Shown: positions 1 through 11,407 of the stretch, piece after piece | Layout: each line of letters begins with the position of its first letter | Numbering within the stretch: position 1 is the stretch's first letter | Source: Branchiostoma floridae | Taxonomy: Eukaryota > Chordata > Leptocardii > Amphioxiformes > Branchiostomatidae | NCBI RefSeq assembly: GCF_000003815.2 | Contig: NC_049985.1 | Location: forward strand, 4,396,267 to 4,460,266 | Reading direction: 5' to 3' | Length of the DNA stretch: 64,000 nt | Translations under genes and position numbers: made by a program | The notes under the pieces: model-generated | What the model was told of the DNA's origin: nothing | The model's database searches: none | The model's input: the letters and a program-made list of their open reading frames with translations, nothing else

Positions 1-309
1 TCTTAAAGAAGTTACATTTAATGAACAAGCTACAGCTATTAAATAAGGTTTTTGGTTACTCAGACCTCTGAGCTGAGCTCAAAAGCTGTACCATACTTAC
101 ATTTAAAGAAACACATCAAAATCACATTATGATATAATTTAGCTGGAGGCTGTCAAAAACTTTGAGTTTGATAACCCCAGGTTTTGTGACAGCCTCAATT
201 ACGATGGTCATCACTTTAATTGTACATTTGAATACATATTCAGAGCACATCAGTGTCAATTGTTTAAATATGTTCAAGGCATGTCAAATAAATAAATAGA
301 TAAACAAAC

Positions 310-3300
310 CTGTAACCAGACAGGGACTGGAATGTTCATGTTCTGTGCCTGCTCCTTCAGTAATGTCTTCATCCTTAAGATGCTCTCCTTCCCGAGCCCC
401 TGCTCACGGTACCACACCTGAATACAAGGGTACAGGTCAATAGTTTACATCATACTATACAACACTAGCCCAAGAAACTTGACATCTTTTATTACCTCCG
501 TGAGGAAAGTATTGTTTTTGGAGTGTATATTTGTGTTAATGCACTGATTTGGACAAGCTAGCTATGTTTATTATATACATGAAGGCTCATGCAATACACT
601 GGCAGGGAGTTACTCTTGGTCAAAAATCCCAAAACAGGCTATCTCATTTCCTGTCTTCAATTTCCTAATATGGGCAGACATGCCTTTTGCCTTATGGGTC
701 CTTCTTATGGGTCCAGGCAGTAACAAAATACATGTATAGAAGCTGTTTAAATAACATGCATATATAATTACCATTATGTGTGTTCTAAACTAGGAAACTC
801 ACAATAAAACAGGAAAACTCTAAAACAGAGCTATGACATCTTTGCACTCTTTCTTCAGTCTTGTTTTCACCTGAATCATTCACAGAAACAGGTCACAGAA
901 CCCAATCATGCAACTTACCCTTGGACATCCCTACGTTCCAACACCCTATTTGGGTTAGGGTTAGGGTGTGTCAAAACAAAGGGGAGTTGAAACATATAAG
1001 GGTGTAACCAAACAACCCACCCACCTTGCCTGTTGGCATCTTCCTCCAGTAGCCCAGGTAGAAGGGTGCGTCTGGGTGCATCATGGCCTCGGGACGGTGC
1101 AGCGCGTACTGTTTGTACACCACTACGGGACACGAGAGGCTCCCCTGACCCACAGCCCACGCCTGCAGATTTGCATAACAAGATGCAGGCCTTCATGTAA
1201 ATAGTTTCATCAGGTTGGTTAATAAATTGCACATAGCTTTCTAATGCAGCGTTCTCGCCTGTGCTGTGATTTGTATCAACTATGCTATGATTTTGTCCTC
1301 AATGCTGTGTTTCAACCACCAGCATAGGGGATTTTTCTATTGTTTTGTAACAAAGGTTGATTTCCTTAGATTTGGTCTTCACTCACTCACTCACTATCCA
1401 TGGTTAGATTATACTGCTGCTGGGTTCCCTGACGCAGGGGTAGGCAGCAGTCGGCCAGTCTTCAAAATACAGAAAATAGCCTTGCTGAGAATTACAATAA
1501 ATTCTAAAATTTCCAGGAGTGTTTTAAGTTCGGAGTTGAATGAATTCTGTAGTACAGTAGTAACACAGAGCAGAAACAATATTTGTGATGTCATGATTTT
1601 ATGGTGGAGAAGTATACCACAGAAATAAAACCTTTGCAAACATTTTAAGATTTACTGTACCTTTCGTGCCACTGAGTTTTCCGTTGTCAGCGACATATAC
1701 TCCAGATACTCCGTCCCATTGGCTAGCTTTTTTAGCTGGATCTCCCCCCACCGCAGACCGACGGTCGTCTCGCGTGACTTGATACGGAAGTGCTTCGAGT
1801 TGTTGACCCAAACCGCACACAGCAGGCTGAAAGGGTTCGTCAGTCCGACCACTCCTTTGGAGTACAGTATCATCTCTTCCTCATCCGTGGGGAAATTTTT
1901 CTTCGAGTTTGACACAATTTCAGCCGAGTTCTTCACGTGACTCAGTTCCTTGAGCTCGTCCTTTCTTCGCTTGATACTCAAACGGAGTTCACGGAATTCC
2001 TCCGATTGGACGACACTGTAGGCGTAACCGCTGGCTTTGAGATAGCGCTCCATTGAGCGTAGCATGCTGTTGAGCGACTCTGGCTCGTAGTTCTGTCCGT
2101 TGTTCTTCTTGCAGGACGTGAAGTAGGAAATGAGGAGTGGGGAGAGTTCGGAAGGGGGAATCTCCTCGGGAGGGCGGGGCTCGTTGAACGGAGGAGCGGA
2201 GCAAAATCTCTTGAAGACGTTGACGTCTGAGAGGGTTTTCCTGGTGGTGTTTTTGGAGAACCTATAGGTGAGATGTTAAAAATTTTAAAGGTTATTACAA
2301 ATAATACTTATCTTTCTAGTAATCTGCTTACACGTAGAACATAGACATACATCATGGCTTGGGTCTGACTTAAAAAAAAAAAAAATTGTCACTATAAAAT
2401 GAAAGGGATCATAATAGTACTTACCATTCATGACCTGACCTGAGGCAAAAGTGACTCAAAGCTGACTAAACATTGGCAGGGATAACAAGTCCACTAGCCC
2501 TAGGCTATTGTCCAGGGCAAGTGAAAGTGCTGTTCGGGCAAGTGCATGTCCTACCCCACTTGTCTGATCGGGCAAGTAAGATTTTTCCATTGATTTTAGT
2601 GCAATTTTGATATACTTGTTACTTTTTACAGTCATGACATCAAGCAATTGTCTACAGAGAATTCCATTGCTGGAAGTGAAAATGCATATACTAGTAACAG
2701 TGACATTTGAATTTTGGGCAAGTGAAAAATTGGTTCGGGCAAGTACATTTTTTATGTGCTTGCCCGATAGGAAAAGTGGATTTTAGAAAACTTGTTCAAC
2801 CCTGATTGGTCAGAAAAGGTTGAGACAGTAGTCGTAATAACTTGATTACATTTTTAAAAACTTCACTTTTAATTAAGCTGCATAATAATGATTTTTTTGT
2901 GTGTTTACAAGGTATTTTTGGTTTGTGTAAGGGTTGGGGTGGTAGGTCCGGCTCGGGGGGTTAGGTAAGGGTTAGGGTAAGGTTTCCTAACCTTGAGTGT
3001 AAATGGCTGAAGCTGTGAACACTATTATGGTTAGGGTAGGGGTCAGATATCGGGGGTGATATAGGGGTAGGGGTGATGTAGGCGTAGGGGGTTAGGTAAG
3101 GATAGGGGTAGGGGGTTACTGTAGGTAAGGGTTAGGGGGTTAGGTTAGGGTTAGGGTAAGGTTTCCTCACCATGGGTGTGCCTGGCTGAAGCAGTGTTCA
3201 CCACTAGGACCCAGACCAGGAGCCTATCATGGTAAGGGTAGGGGTGATGTGAAGGGAAGGGGGTTAGGTAAGGGGTAGGGGGCTAGGTAAGGGTTAGAGT

Positions 3301-3594
3301 AAGGTTTCCTCACCATGGGTGTGCCTGGCTGAAGCAGTGTTCAGCGTTAGGACCCACACCAGAAGCCTGCTGGTACCAGTCGTGACTAGACGCTGCAGAG
3401 GTACAACTCGTGGGTAAATCCGTACTCAGGAATGTCGTCGGGTGCGAGGGGCCGACACCAGCCATAGCCAGGCTGTGGGATGTACGACTGCTGACATGGG
3501 GGACATCACTATTGTTCTCCCTCATGGGCTGGGAACCCCCCACTTGGGGAATGGTTAGGTCCTTGATGTCAAAAGCCTCCATTATATCCTCCAT
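310..3594 (-). CDS. Crypton-derived (DUF3504 / ZMYM-QRICH1-KIAA1958-like) domain protein, 3' partial
   Basis: Four coding exons on the minus strand are visible: 3594-3314 (ATG at 3594), 2261-1661, 1162-1025 and 417-310. All have AG acceptors and GT donors, and phases agree (2, 0, 0, 0). The first exon starts MEDIMEAFDIKDLTIP and is otherwise disordered. The second holds the core, with NTTRKTLSDVNVF, YEPESLNSMLRSMERYL and WVNNSKHFRIKS. The third has CPVVVYKQYALHRPEAM and HPDAPFYL, and the fourth begins VWYREQGLGKESI. This is the pattern of the domain shared by ZMYM2/3/4, QRICH1 and KIAA1958, which is known to derive from Crypton tyrosine-recombinase transposons. I infer a domesticated nuclear protein, because it keeps introns, a promoter-like first exon and disrupted recombinase features are typical of the family; the catalytic residues were not checked. 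No stop codon is seen, so the gene continues below position 310. KIAA1958-like is the nearest guess; orthology is unproven. Confidence 0.8.
2925..3310. repeat. Telomere-like minisatellite with duplicated exon ends
   Basis: The stretch is dominated by variants of gggttagggtaagg and ggttaggtaag. Embedded in it are two extra copies, near 2980-3040 and 3159-3236, of the 3' end of the first coding exon with its donor; the real one is at 3304-3376. It lies in the first coding intron of the Crypton-derived gene. Confidence 0.75.
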
Positions 3595-3809
3595 TGTTTC
3601 AAGTACCCTGAAGCAAAAAAAAAAAGAAACTTTGGAAAATTCTTCCTTTGTCAACTAAGAACATCAAGTGCAAAACCCTGTAACGTTAGTATCCATGCAA
3701 AATAAAATAAATGCTTACAACGTTGTATAACGTTAGTTCCTGCTTTTATTTAAATACATTGCAGTGAATTTCAGGATTGACATCTGGTGCTAAGAATAAA
3801 CAATAACAT

Positions 3810-3909
3810 NNNNNNNNNNNNNNNNNNNNNNNNNNNNNNNNNNNNNNNNNNNNNNNNNNNNNNNNNNNNNNNNNNNNNNNNNNNNNNNNNNNNNNNNNNN
3901 NNNNNNNNN
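3810..3909. other. Assembly gap (100 N)
   Basis: Exactly 100 N, the usual placeholder for a gap of unknown size. It lies in the 5' UTR intron of the Crypton-derived gene. Confidence 0.99.
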
Positions 3910-4239
3910 TTCCCAAAAGGACAACCCGTGCCGGTGTGGGTTCATAACATCCATGTTTATAAATACCGGGGTAATTGTGTAACCTTGAATTGGGAATACT
4001 TTGGCATACCAAACCATTTGGCCTACGTTCCCACTATATGCAATATGTACTAACAGTTATCTAACCATTTTATAAATATAAATAATGTCGGTAACGTTGG
4101 GTCACTGTGACACAACATAGCCCCCCTCCCCCTTTTAGTGATACTGCGAACTTGCAAAGGTATGAATAATGATTTTGTCTTAAAACTATGCAGAAATAAT
4201 ACGTAGAAAATCTTACAGAAAGTAATGAGGGAAACTCAC

Positions 4240-4336
4240 CGTCTTGCAGTGTTATCACTGGTTTCTTAAAAAGCGGAAAAAGTAGCGGTATTTATGTCCT
4301 GAATAAAATCGTCTGCTCCTGTCAAGATGGCGGCTG
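4240..4336 (-). promoter_or_regulatory. Probable non-coding first exon and promoter of the Crypton-derived gene
   Basis: On the minus strand a good donor (GACG, then GTGAGT) lies at 4240/4239. It can splice to the acceptor at 3609 just upstream of the ATG at 3594. The region contains a YY1-like motif (aagatggcggc, plus strand near 4325), which often marks the start of transcription in animal housekeeping genes. The exon carries no long ORF, so it would be 5' UTR. The start site is an inference. Confidence 0.45.
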
Positions 4337-4487
4337 GAGGTGTTAGGGACCGTCCGCTTGTCACGCGGGCGGGGAGTGTCGACCACTGGCTTAGTAAACA
4401 TTCCATAGTTTCTTCCACCGAAGGGTGATTCGACCCGTGTCAGTGTATTTCATATATACACAGACAGTGGCAATTTCCTACCATTAG

Positions 4488-4611
4488 CTGGAGGAAAATT
4501 CTTATTGACAGACTTCAATTCCAAAACTATGAGGTCCATTTGATTAACGATGAATTTTTCGGAAGTATACGCAATGCCCTCCATCAGCGCGGCGTATTCA
4601 TTCCGTTCGAG
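4488..4611 (+). other. Possible orphan coding exon
   Basis: A plus-strand open stretch is bounded by a possible acceptor (ccattag at 4481-4487) and a strong donor (GAG then GTACGT at 4611/4612). It reads WRKILIDRLQFQNYEV, then HLINDEFFGSIRNAL, then HQRGVFIPFE. I recognise no family, and no partner exon was found before the P450 gene. It may be a fragment of an old mobile element or a chance ORF. Confidence 0.2.
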
Positions 4612-6420
4612 GTACGTATTCCTTGCACAACACTATCTATCTTGCTGTGAGTAGGTGCGTATACATGGCGAGCTCCAACCACATTCCGGACGAACCCAAC
4701 TTATGCTGATTGTATGCCTAAAGTTCCGCCGAATGTCAAGCGTATAGTCCAACCTTATTTTGATTGATTGATTTCTTAAAAATCCCTCCCACTGTTTCTA
4801 TTACATGTTTGGGAGTCATGTTTTGGCATGCAGCTGATTGCTGAACATTTCTGATTGATTATGCAAATAAACGCACTGGTGGTTTGCATATTTACCACTT
4901 TCATTGACACCTTCTCTTTCTAATTTGCTCCTGCGATTAAGAAAAAGTTGCTAGGGGGCCCAAACCTTTAGCTATTTGCTCATTAAGATTTCATAACGAA
5001 GGCTTCATGAAGGTAACTTTTCGGGCGGCCAAGCTTTATCTTTTATTCGCATGCTCGCATCAGTTTTGGGGGTCCTATAGGATGTTTACCGTATATCAAT
5101 GAAATCAGCGTGGCCTATCATATTCTCTGCCGAGAAACAGACAGAAAAATAAGCAGCATGAGTAACAAATGGATTAAATCACAACCTTTAGGTGTGGGAG
5201 TATGTAACGTTACAATCTTCTCTTCCAGTGCATTCTCTCCCATAAAACACGAACAATCGGTAGCTTTAGAAGAAATAAATTTAACCCTAACGTGTAGGTG
5301 AAAACAGAGGCACTACTACTGCAAATAATGGCTTAAGGTTACTGTAACAGTCTTCTTTCCTAACGTATTCTAGATCTCTATCACAGAAAACCAACAAAAC
5401 GAATAACTATCATGGCTTTAATCACAACTTCTCAGTGTATTAACATCGGACACTGTCACCACTGAGCACTGTGCGATTAACGAGACTCCATCCTCCATTC
5501 ATTGTTCTATCCGAGGGACATCCCTATACAGAGCCAGGTACTAATTTTTACCCGAGTTAAGTGACCTTAAGTGATGTTGTAAGTCATATGTGTACAGTAC
5601 CTATTGTATAAAGATATTGCAAAGTCACTAGCTCTCGGATCCATACACTGCTTCGAGGCTTGATTTCTACGATGACCTACGACGTTTGTGACCAAGGCTT
5701 TACAGACGTAAATTTTTGAGCCAAATCTTTCCCATACGATATATGTTGCCGGGGCCTAATGAGAAGGTGTACCAACACAGGAGGTAGAAAATAGACAGAT
5801 ACAATAGATAAAGTTACAGAAACTGATGTAACATTTCATCCCAAATGTCCAATTGAAAAAGCGATAGATCATGAAAGATATCAATATAACCTCAATTCGT
5901 CTCATCGTGTTGTTTGTTAGCCCAATAATACAAGGAATTGCATACATGACCGTGTGGTCGTTTACCCCTGTGTTTAGCATTCTCATGGTCAAATGGCATC
6001 AAGGGTTCAGCGTCCGAATGGTCAGAAGATTATCATTCGCTCATTGGCCTTCACGTGGGTACCTACACCTATGAAGTGAAAGGAGGGCTTTGATAATTAG
6101 GTTGAGGTCTTTTGAGTTGGTAATTGCATAATCAAGATACTGTACTTAGTATCATATCGGCATGTTATATCTTAGAAGTATAGACTATTGTACCAGCTAT
6201 TTTCCTTTGAAGATCACAAATTTGCGTTCTACAATAAAGTTGGTGTAAGATCACCCCTGTCAATGTGCTTTGGTACCTTCCGCGGGAGTAAGTTGCATAA
6301 CACTGACATAGTTCCTTAGAGGGTGTCTGACCAGTGCAGAGCAGACAATCTGTTTGGACGTAGTTTTACCGTTTTCACGACTTTTTCTGTAACGTTACGT
6401 GGTCTGAAGTACACGTAGAG
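4612..6420. other. Intergenic, nothing recognised
   Basis: AT-rich sequence between the Crypton-derived gene promoter and the P450 start. Open frames here (for example 5871-6074) have no recognisable domain and no convincing splice context. The last part before 6421 should hold the P450 promoter, but I see no clear TATA box. Confidence 0.5.
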
Positions 6421-9400
6421 ATGAGTATCTTGCTGGAAGTCGTGGCGACTGTTCGCCATTACGCCGACGTCCCGACGTTTCTGGTGGCTGTGTGTGTGTG
6501 TCTGCTGACGTATCTGTACCTTCAGCGGCCCAGGAACCTACCACCCGGACCCTGGGGGTGGCCGCTACTCGGGAACATGCCCATGTTAGCCAAGGTGAAC
6601 ACGAGAAACTACCAGTAATCGGCACCAGAGTACACTAGTCTAGCGGTGGGAAAGATATTTAGCCAAAGACTATAAATGTTCTATAAAGGGTGAAAATCTA
6701 AACACTAGCCGACTGCCAGTACGTATTCGCAAACCCACCAAACCAGTATTACTCAGCTGCGAATACTGCAAAAGGAAAAATGTTCAGAATTGTCATAGTT
6801 TCACCAAGAATGTCCTTGGTTTCACGATTAGGAGAAGTCTTAGGGTCTTAGCTGGGCTGATACACGCTAGAGATCTCGCGTTGTTCCTTTCTCACAAAAA
6901 CACTTGTGCTGGGACTTAGGCCATGTTGATTTGATTATATGGATGACATCCTCTAGAACTAAACTGATGCGAATATAAAAAAAGTTTGGCCAATTGAAAA
7001 AAAAAGTTCATTATGAAATCTTAGTGGTGAAAACCTCCGGGGTATGGACCAAACACTCTGCCGTTACACCGCACGACCCCTAACTGGGACGCTAAACAGA
7101 GACCCTGGATCTCTTGTTATCTCTGTGTACCCATGCCCTACTTGTTCACTGTCCCTTGAACTGTGTAGCTTTTCGATGTTTTCTCCATTGCTCCCTGACA
7201 ACGCCCCCTTTTCTGTCATTAGAAAATTATTAATTTATACTGTGGCACTGAACCAACCTGATTTGGTCATACCATGGTTGCCTGACAGTTTTGCAAGCTA
7301 CCTCAGCTCACCGTCATCTCGTCTCGTGATAATTTTTGCAACTTAGCCAGATAGCCAAATATAACCAGATAGCATGCCAGATCAGTTAGCTCATTCTCCT
7401 ACGCAGAGGGACCACCTACGCAGAGAGAAACTCCTTGTGGTCACCTCTGCTGTCGGGAGCACTCAGATCAGTTACTGACCGCCCTGCTTATAAATATTAA
7501 TGAGCTTATATGGGAATCAGCCAATCAGCGCCCAATCAGGCGTTTGCGAGATCCCTTTCGAAAACAAAAAGGCCAAAAAAGGCCTATTCTGATTGGCTGA
7601 CAGCTGGTTTGTGGCGACGCTCACAGTAACCGCTGGTGGGCCTCCAGACAGTCAGCTAGTGCCGTTGGGGACCCTGCGTAGGAGGATGAGTTAGCTGGTC
7701 GCAAACCATACTCATCGGACAGCTAGCTCCTCTGGTAACTTTCTAATTTCATTTTAAAGTCCGACTTTCTTCCCGCCACTTTCACGGAGCTGGCCACACA
7801 GTATGGTGACGTCATGACCATTTGGACCGGCAGCGCGCCAAACATCGTCCTCACTGGGTACGAGACTATCCGCGCTGCCCTGGTCAAGAGAGCTGAGGAT
7901 TTCTCCAGTCGCAAAGCCCCACCAGCAATGCTTGATGTACGTGGAGATGGCACGGCAAATGGCACTAAAGGTAACTTCATGCCCCGACGGGCTAGGTACA
8001 GGTAAACAGATCCAACCTGGCAGATCCTACAATGGCATAGTACTAAACTGGCCAAGGAGTGTAGTCAGCCAAGAGGTAACATTTACCATGTAGCCCCGGT
8101 AGCGAAATACACTCCTAAATTCTCCTAGGCCGGCTTCACTCCTCTGCCAGCTTTTGATACTATCTTATGCTACCGTGGGATATGCTTGGAAATTAAGGTA
8201 ACAGGATAAGATGAAGTCATATTGGAATGGCAACATGGACTATTTGATGACTTGACGTACATGCATTTTTCGGTACATAGCCAAAAATACAAGAAAAATT
8301 GACTGTTTTTCTGTAATTAGAATACAAGTGGTGTCCTAAGATCCTTACACGATGTCAAAGATGCTTTGTCTGTGCCCAGGTGTCATCTTTGCCACCTATG
8401 GACCACGCTGGAAACAGCGGCGCAAGTTCGCCCTGATGACTCTCCGGGACTTCGGCTTCGGCAAGCGGAGTTTGGAGGGAAAAGTCACCGAAGAGGCCAA
8501 CGCGCTAGTTCAGGAAGTCCTGTCGCAAAACGGACAACCGTTCGATTTGAAAATCATGATGCAAAACGCTGTTTCTAACGTCATTTGTTCGATTGTCTTT
8601 GGGGACCGATTTGAATACGGTGACCCTGACTTTCTGCGACTGATTCGCCTGCTGAACGCCTTTGTGGAAGCAAAGCCTACAGTCCGCGATCTTCTGACAA
8701 TGATTCACCCCTTGTTTCGACACCTCCGCCACATCGAAGCATCAAGGGAAGGGAAATCGGTGACGATGATTCGGGCTCTCCAAGAGTTCTGCGGTGAACA
8801 GATCCAGAAGCACAGGGTGACCTTTGACGCAAACGACATCCGGGACTTCATCGACGCATTTCTTCTGGAGCAGCAGAGGGCTGAGGATGGACAGGCTAAG
8901 GAGAACTATGCCGACAGGGAGCTGCAAGAGGTGCGTTAAGGAGGGAGGGAGGGAGGAATGAATGGATGGATGGATGGATGGATGGATGGATGGATGGATG
9001 GATGGATGGATGGATGGATGGATGGATGGATGGATGGATGGATAGACGGAAGGACGGACGGACGAACGAACGAGCGAATGAACGAATGAATGAATAAACG
9101 AACACAAACGGCAACTAAAACATAACATTACTGGCGAAGATAATGTGTTGGTGAATGAGAAAATGTTGGAAAACATTGCTGATTCATTTTAGTGCCAGTT
9201 CATGAACTTGAAAAATCTATAACATTAAGAAGAAACCTAATAATATATTGCTTATCCCCAGATACTGGTCGACCTGTTTCTGGCCGGTACTGAGACCACC
9301 GCCACCACCACCCGCTGGGCCCTGCTGTACCTGATGCTCAACCCAGACGTCCAGGAGAAGGCAAGTTTTCAGGAATATTTGTGTGGGGTCATGTAGAGTA

Positions 9401-11407
9401 ACTGCAGGGTATTGGGCTCAGGATCAAGTGGTCCCGGGTTCGAATTATGTCATATCGCCTTGAAAAAGCACTTTTCACAACTTTTTTCGCTTCACTTTAC
9501 TCTAGCTTCGGTTAGGGATGTAGGCCCGGATAGGACCTTAAATGGAGGTCCACGTGCGTGTTTTAGGAGGGACACACCCTGGGAAGCCCACCACACGTAT
9601 TGAAAAGAGTAGGCCTTGGGTCCTTCCCAGTGGGAGTGGTTCAAAACCTGCNNNNNNNNNNNNNNNNNNNNNNNNNNNNNNNNNNNNNNNNNNNNNNNNN
9701 NNNNNNNNNNNNNNNNNNNNNNNNNNNNNNNNNNNNNNNNNNNNNNNNNNNAGTTCCTCGCATTTGATCAGCCCCATGATTGAGAGAGAGTAGTCGACCC
9801 AATCAATAACAGTAATAATTTTTATAGGTTCATCAGGAGATAGACTCGGTGCTGGGTCAGAGCGCGCCGTCCTACGCACAGCAGAACCTGCTGCCCTACA
9901 CAGCAGCGACCCTAGCGGAAGCCATGCGAATGAAACCCATCGTGCCCATTGTTGTCCGCGCACCATCCAGGGACACCACCCTCAAGGGCTACAACATCCC
10001 ACAGGAGGCCGGCATTATGGTATGAAAGATGGTTTTAGTTAATTCTCCTGTCAATCCAAAACAAGTGACTCACACTCTGTGACGTAGTTTTTTTTATGGT
10101 TTGGCAGTTGTGTTGTTTTCATTGGTGTGTGACATTGTGTTTATTATTTATCAACAACCATATTTCTTTATAAACCAACAACCATTTGCCCGCGGCATCA
10201 GATGTTGCCGTAAATCTACCAACATACACAATACTATGTCGACGGAGGTTACCCTCCAGTCACAGAGTAATCAAACACCCCTGTATTCATTTTTAATATC
10301 TTCAAATAGCTAATACATGTAGAATCTACATCAGCAACTACCTACCAATGCATCTACCTATACTTCTCCATTGCTCCGTCCCCTCTTTTTGTTGACACAA
10401 CAGGCCATCTGTACATCTACATTGGCATCTGACTATCTGTGTCTATACCCGTCTCTTTTTGTCTCCGGTTATCATTCATTCAATCACTCATCAGTGCATT
10501 CATTTGTCGACCATTTAATCGCCTATAACTTTATGTCTTGGTGGTGAAAACAATCCCTGTTACCCAATAATTGTACAAGCCATTGCCTCCAAAGAAGAAT
10601 CCCTCCCCGTAATGTTGCGTGGAAACATTAGATGAATGTTTAGAATGGACACTTGTTACCTTTTTACTGTTTGGACCCTTGCGGACATAGATTTGCAAAG
10701 TTATTACTTCCAGGTCAACCTGTGGTCCGTGCACATGGACCCTCAGCTGTTCCCGGAGCCGAACACTTTCCAACCCGAACGTTTCCTAGATCAGGACGGA
10801 AACTTCGTCAAACACGAGGCAGTCATGCCGTTTTCTACTGGTGAGTCATGTGTGGGAATTTCGTATCTATCTACCATCACGTTAAGTCCATGCAATAAGG
10901 GCTTAATATGTAATCCACGAGTTGTATATGGTGCCACCTGCCATAACGTCTAAAGAAATGCACCTTGTTTGCTTCGCTCACTCTGTGGTTTTATCCGGTA
11001 GTTACAGAAAGTGATCACGCCTTATATGATTTATATACAAATATACCATTGTCCTAGGAACAGGTGGGTTATTACCATACAGCCTATCCAAGCTCTCATT
11101 GTGTAAGGTTAGCAGCCATGGAGGATGATAGCCAGGCTACAGTAGCTAAGGTCTCATGACCTCATTAGATGAAGACATCACCAATTTACCCTTTTTGTTG
11201 ACCCTGTCTTCTCCAGGCCACCGAGTATGTCTTGGTGAACAGCTGGCCAAGATGGAGCTCTTCATGTTCTTCGTCTCCCTGATGCAGCGTTTCACGTTCC
11301 ATCTGCCAGAGGGCGCACCTAAGCCTTCCATGGTGGGGTCTATCAGGCCGGGCGTTGCCATCAATGTGCCATTCCCTTTTGAATTGTGCGCCGTTCCACG
11401 TGGATAA
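6421..11407 (+). CDS. Cytochrome P450, CYP2-clan (CYP2-like), complete, 514 aa
   Basis: Seven exons: 6421-6594, 7760-7970, 8380-8930, 9262-9360, 9828-10019, 10714-10840 and 11217-11407. They total 1545 nt with consistent phases (0, 1, 0, 0, 0, 1). The product is a heme monooxygenase of the endoplasmic reticulum. It has an N-terminal membrane anchor (residues ~18-35, [15 protein letters not shown]) and the proline hinge LPPGPWGWP. Further landmarks are the C-helix WKQRRKF, the I-helix LFLAGTETT (exon 4), the K-helix EAMR as ExxR, the FQPERF motif, and the heme loop FSTGHRVCLG with the cysteine thiolate ligand (exon 7). The length is normal for CYP2. Exon 3 is large (551 nt) and seems to merge several vertebrate CYP2 exons. 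The intron after exon 4 begins with GC, not GT (AAG then GCAAGT). The substrate cannot be deduced; CYP2U, CYP2D or CYP2J-like are all possible. Confidence 0.93.
7384..7697. mobile_element. MITE-like element E in P450 intron 1
   Basis: The ends form a terminal inverted repeat of about 30 bp. The left end is gttagctcattctcctacg; the right end, in reverse complement, is close to it (ctcatcctcctacgcag). There is no coding capacity, and internal short direct repeats of ctacgcagag are present. This fits a non-autonomous DNA transposon of about 310 bp. Confidence 0.6.
8009..8195. mobile_element. Diverged MITE, family B (copy 1)
   Basis: Palindromic element in P450 intron 2. Its right arm (ggcttcactcctctgccagc...gatatgcttggaaatta) matches the copies at 31441, 44478 and 51128. 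The left arm (ggcagatcctac) is more decayed. Confidence 0.6.
8941..9090 (+). repeat. Tetranucleotide microsatellite (GGAT)n and derivatives
   Basis: A pure (ggat) run from about 8962 to 9043 sits between degenerate gagg and gacg/gaac repeats. It starts only about 10 bp after the donor of P450 exon 3. Confidence 0.95.
9395..9651 (+). mobile_element. SINE-like repeat, family II (copy 1), cut by a gap
   Basis: It contains a B-box-like ggttcgaatt and the conserved segments gatagga(c/a)c(g/t)(t/c)taaatgg and ccaccacac(g/t)tat(t/c)gaaaagag. These are shared with copies near 15425, 51850, 52225 and 52995. It runs into the N gap at 9652. Confidence 0.55.
9652..9751. other. Assembly gap (100 N)
   Basis: One hundred N in P450 intron 4; no coding sequence appears to be lost, because exons 4 and 5 join in phase. 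Confidence 0.99.

Noticed and set aside
2925-3310. True telomere or subtelomere
   Set aside because: The gggttaggg-type units are irregular, short and intronic, so this is a minisatellite and not a chromosome end.
5756-6074. Overlapping hydrophobic ORFs on both strands
   Set aside because: No motif of any membrane protein family and no splice context.
8742-9176. Minus-strand ORF with long (HPSI)n
   Set aside because: Direct translation of the (GGAT)n microsatellite next to P450 exon 3.
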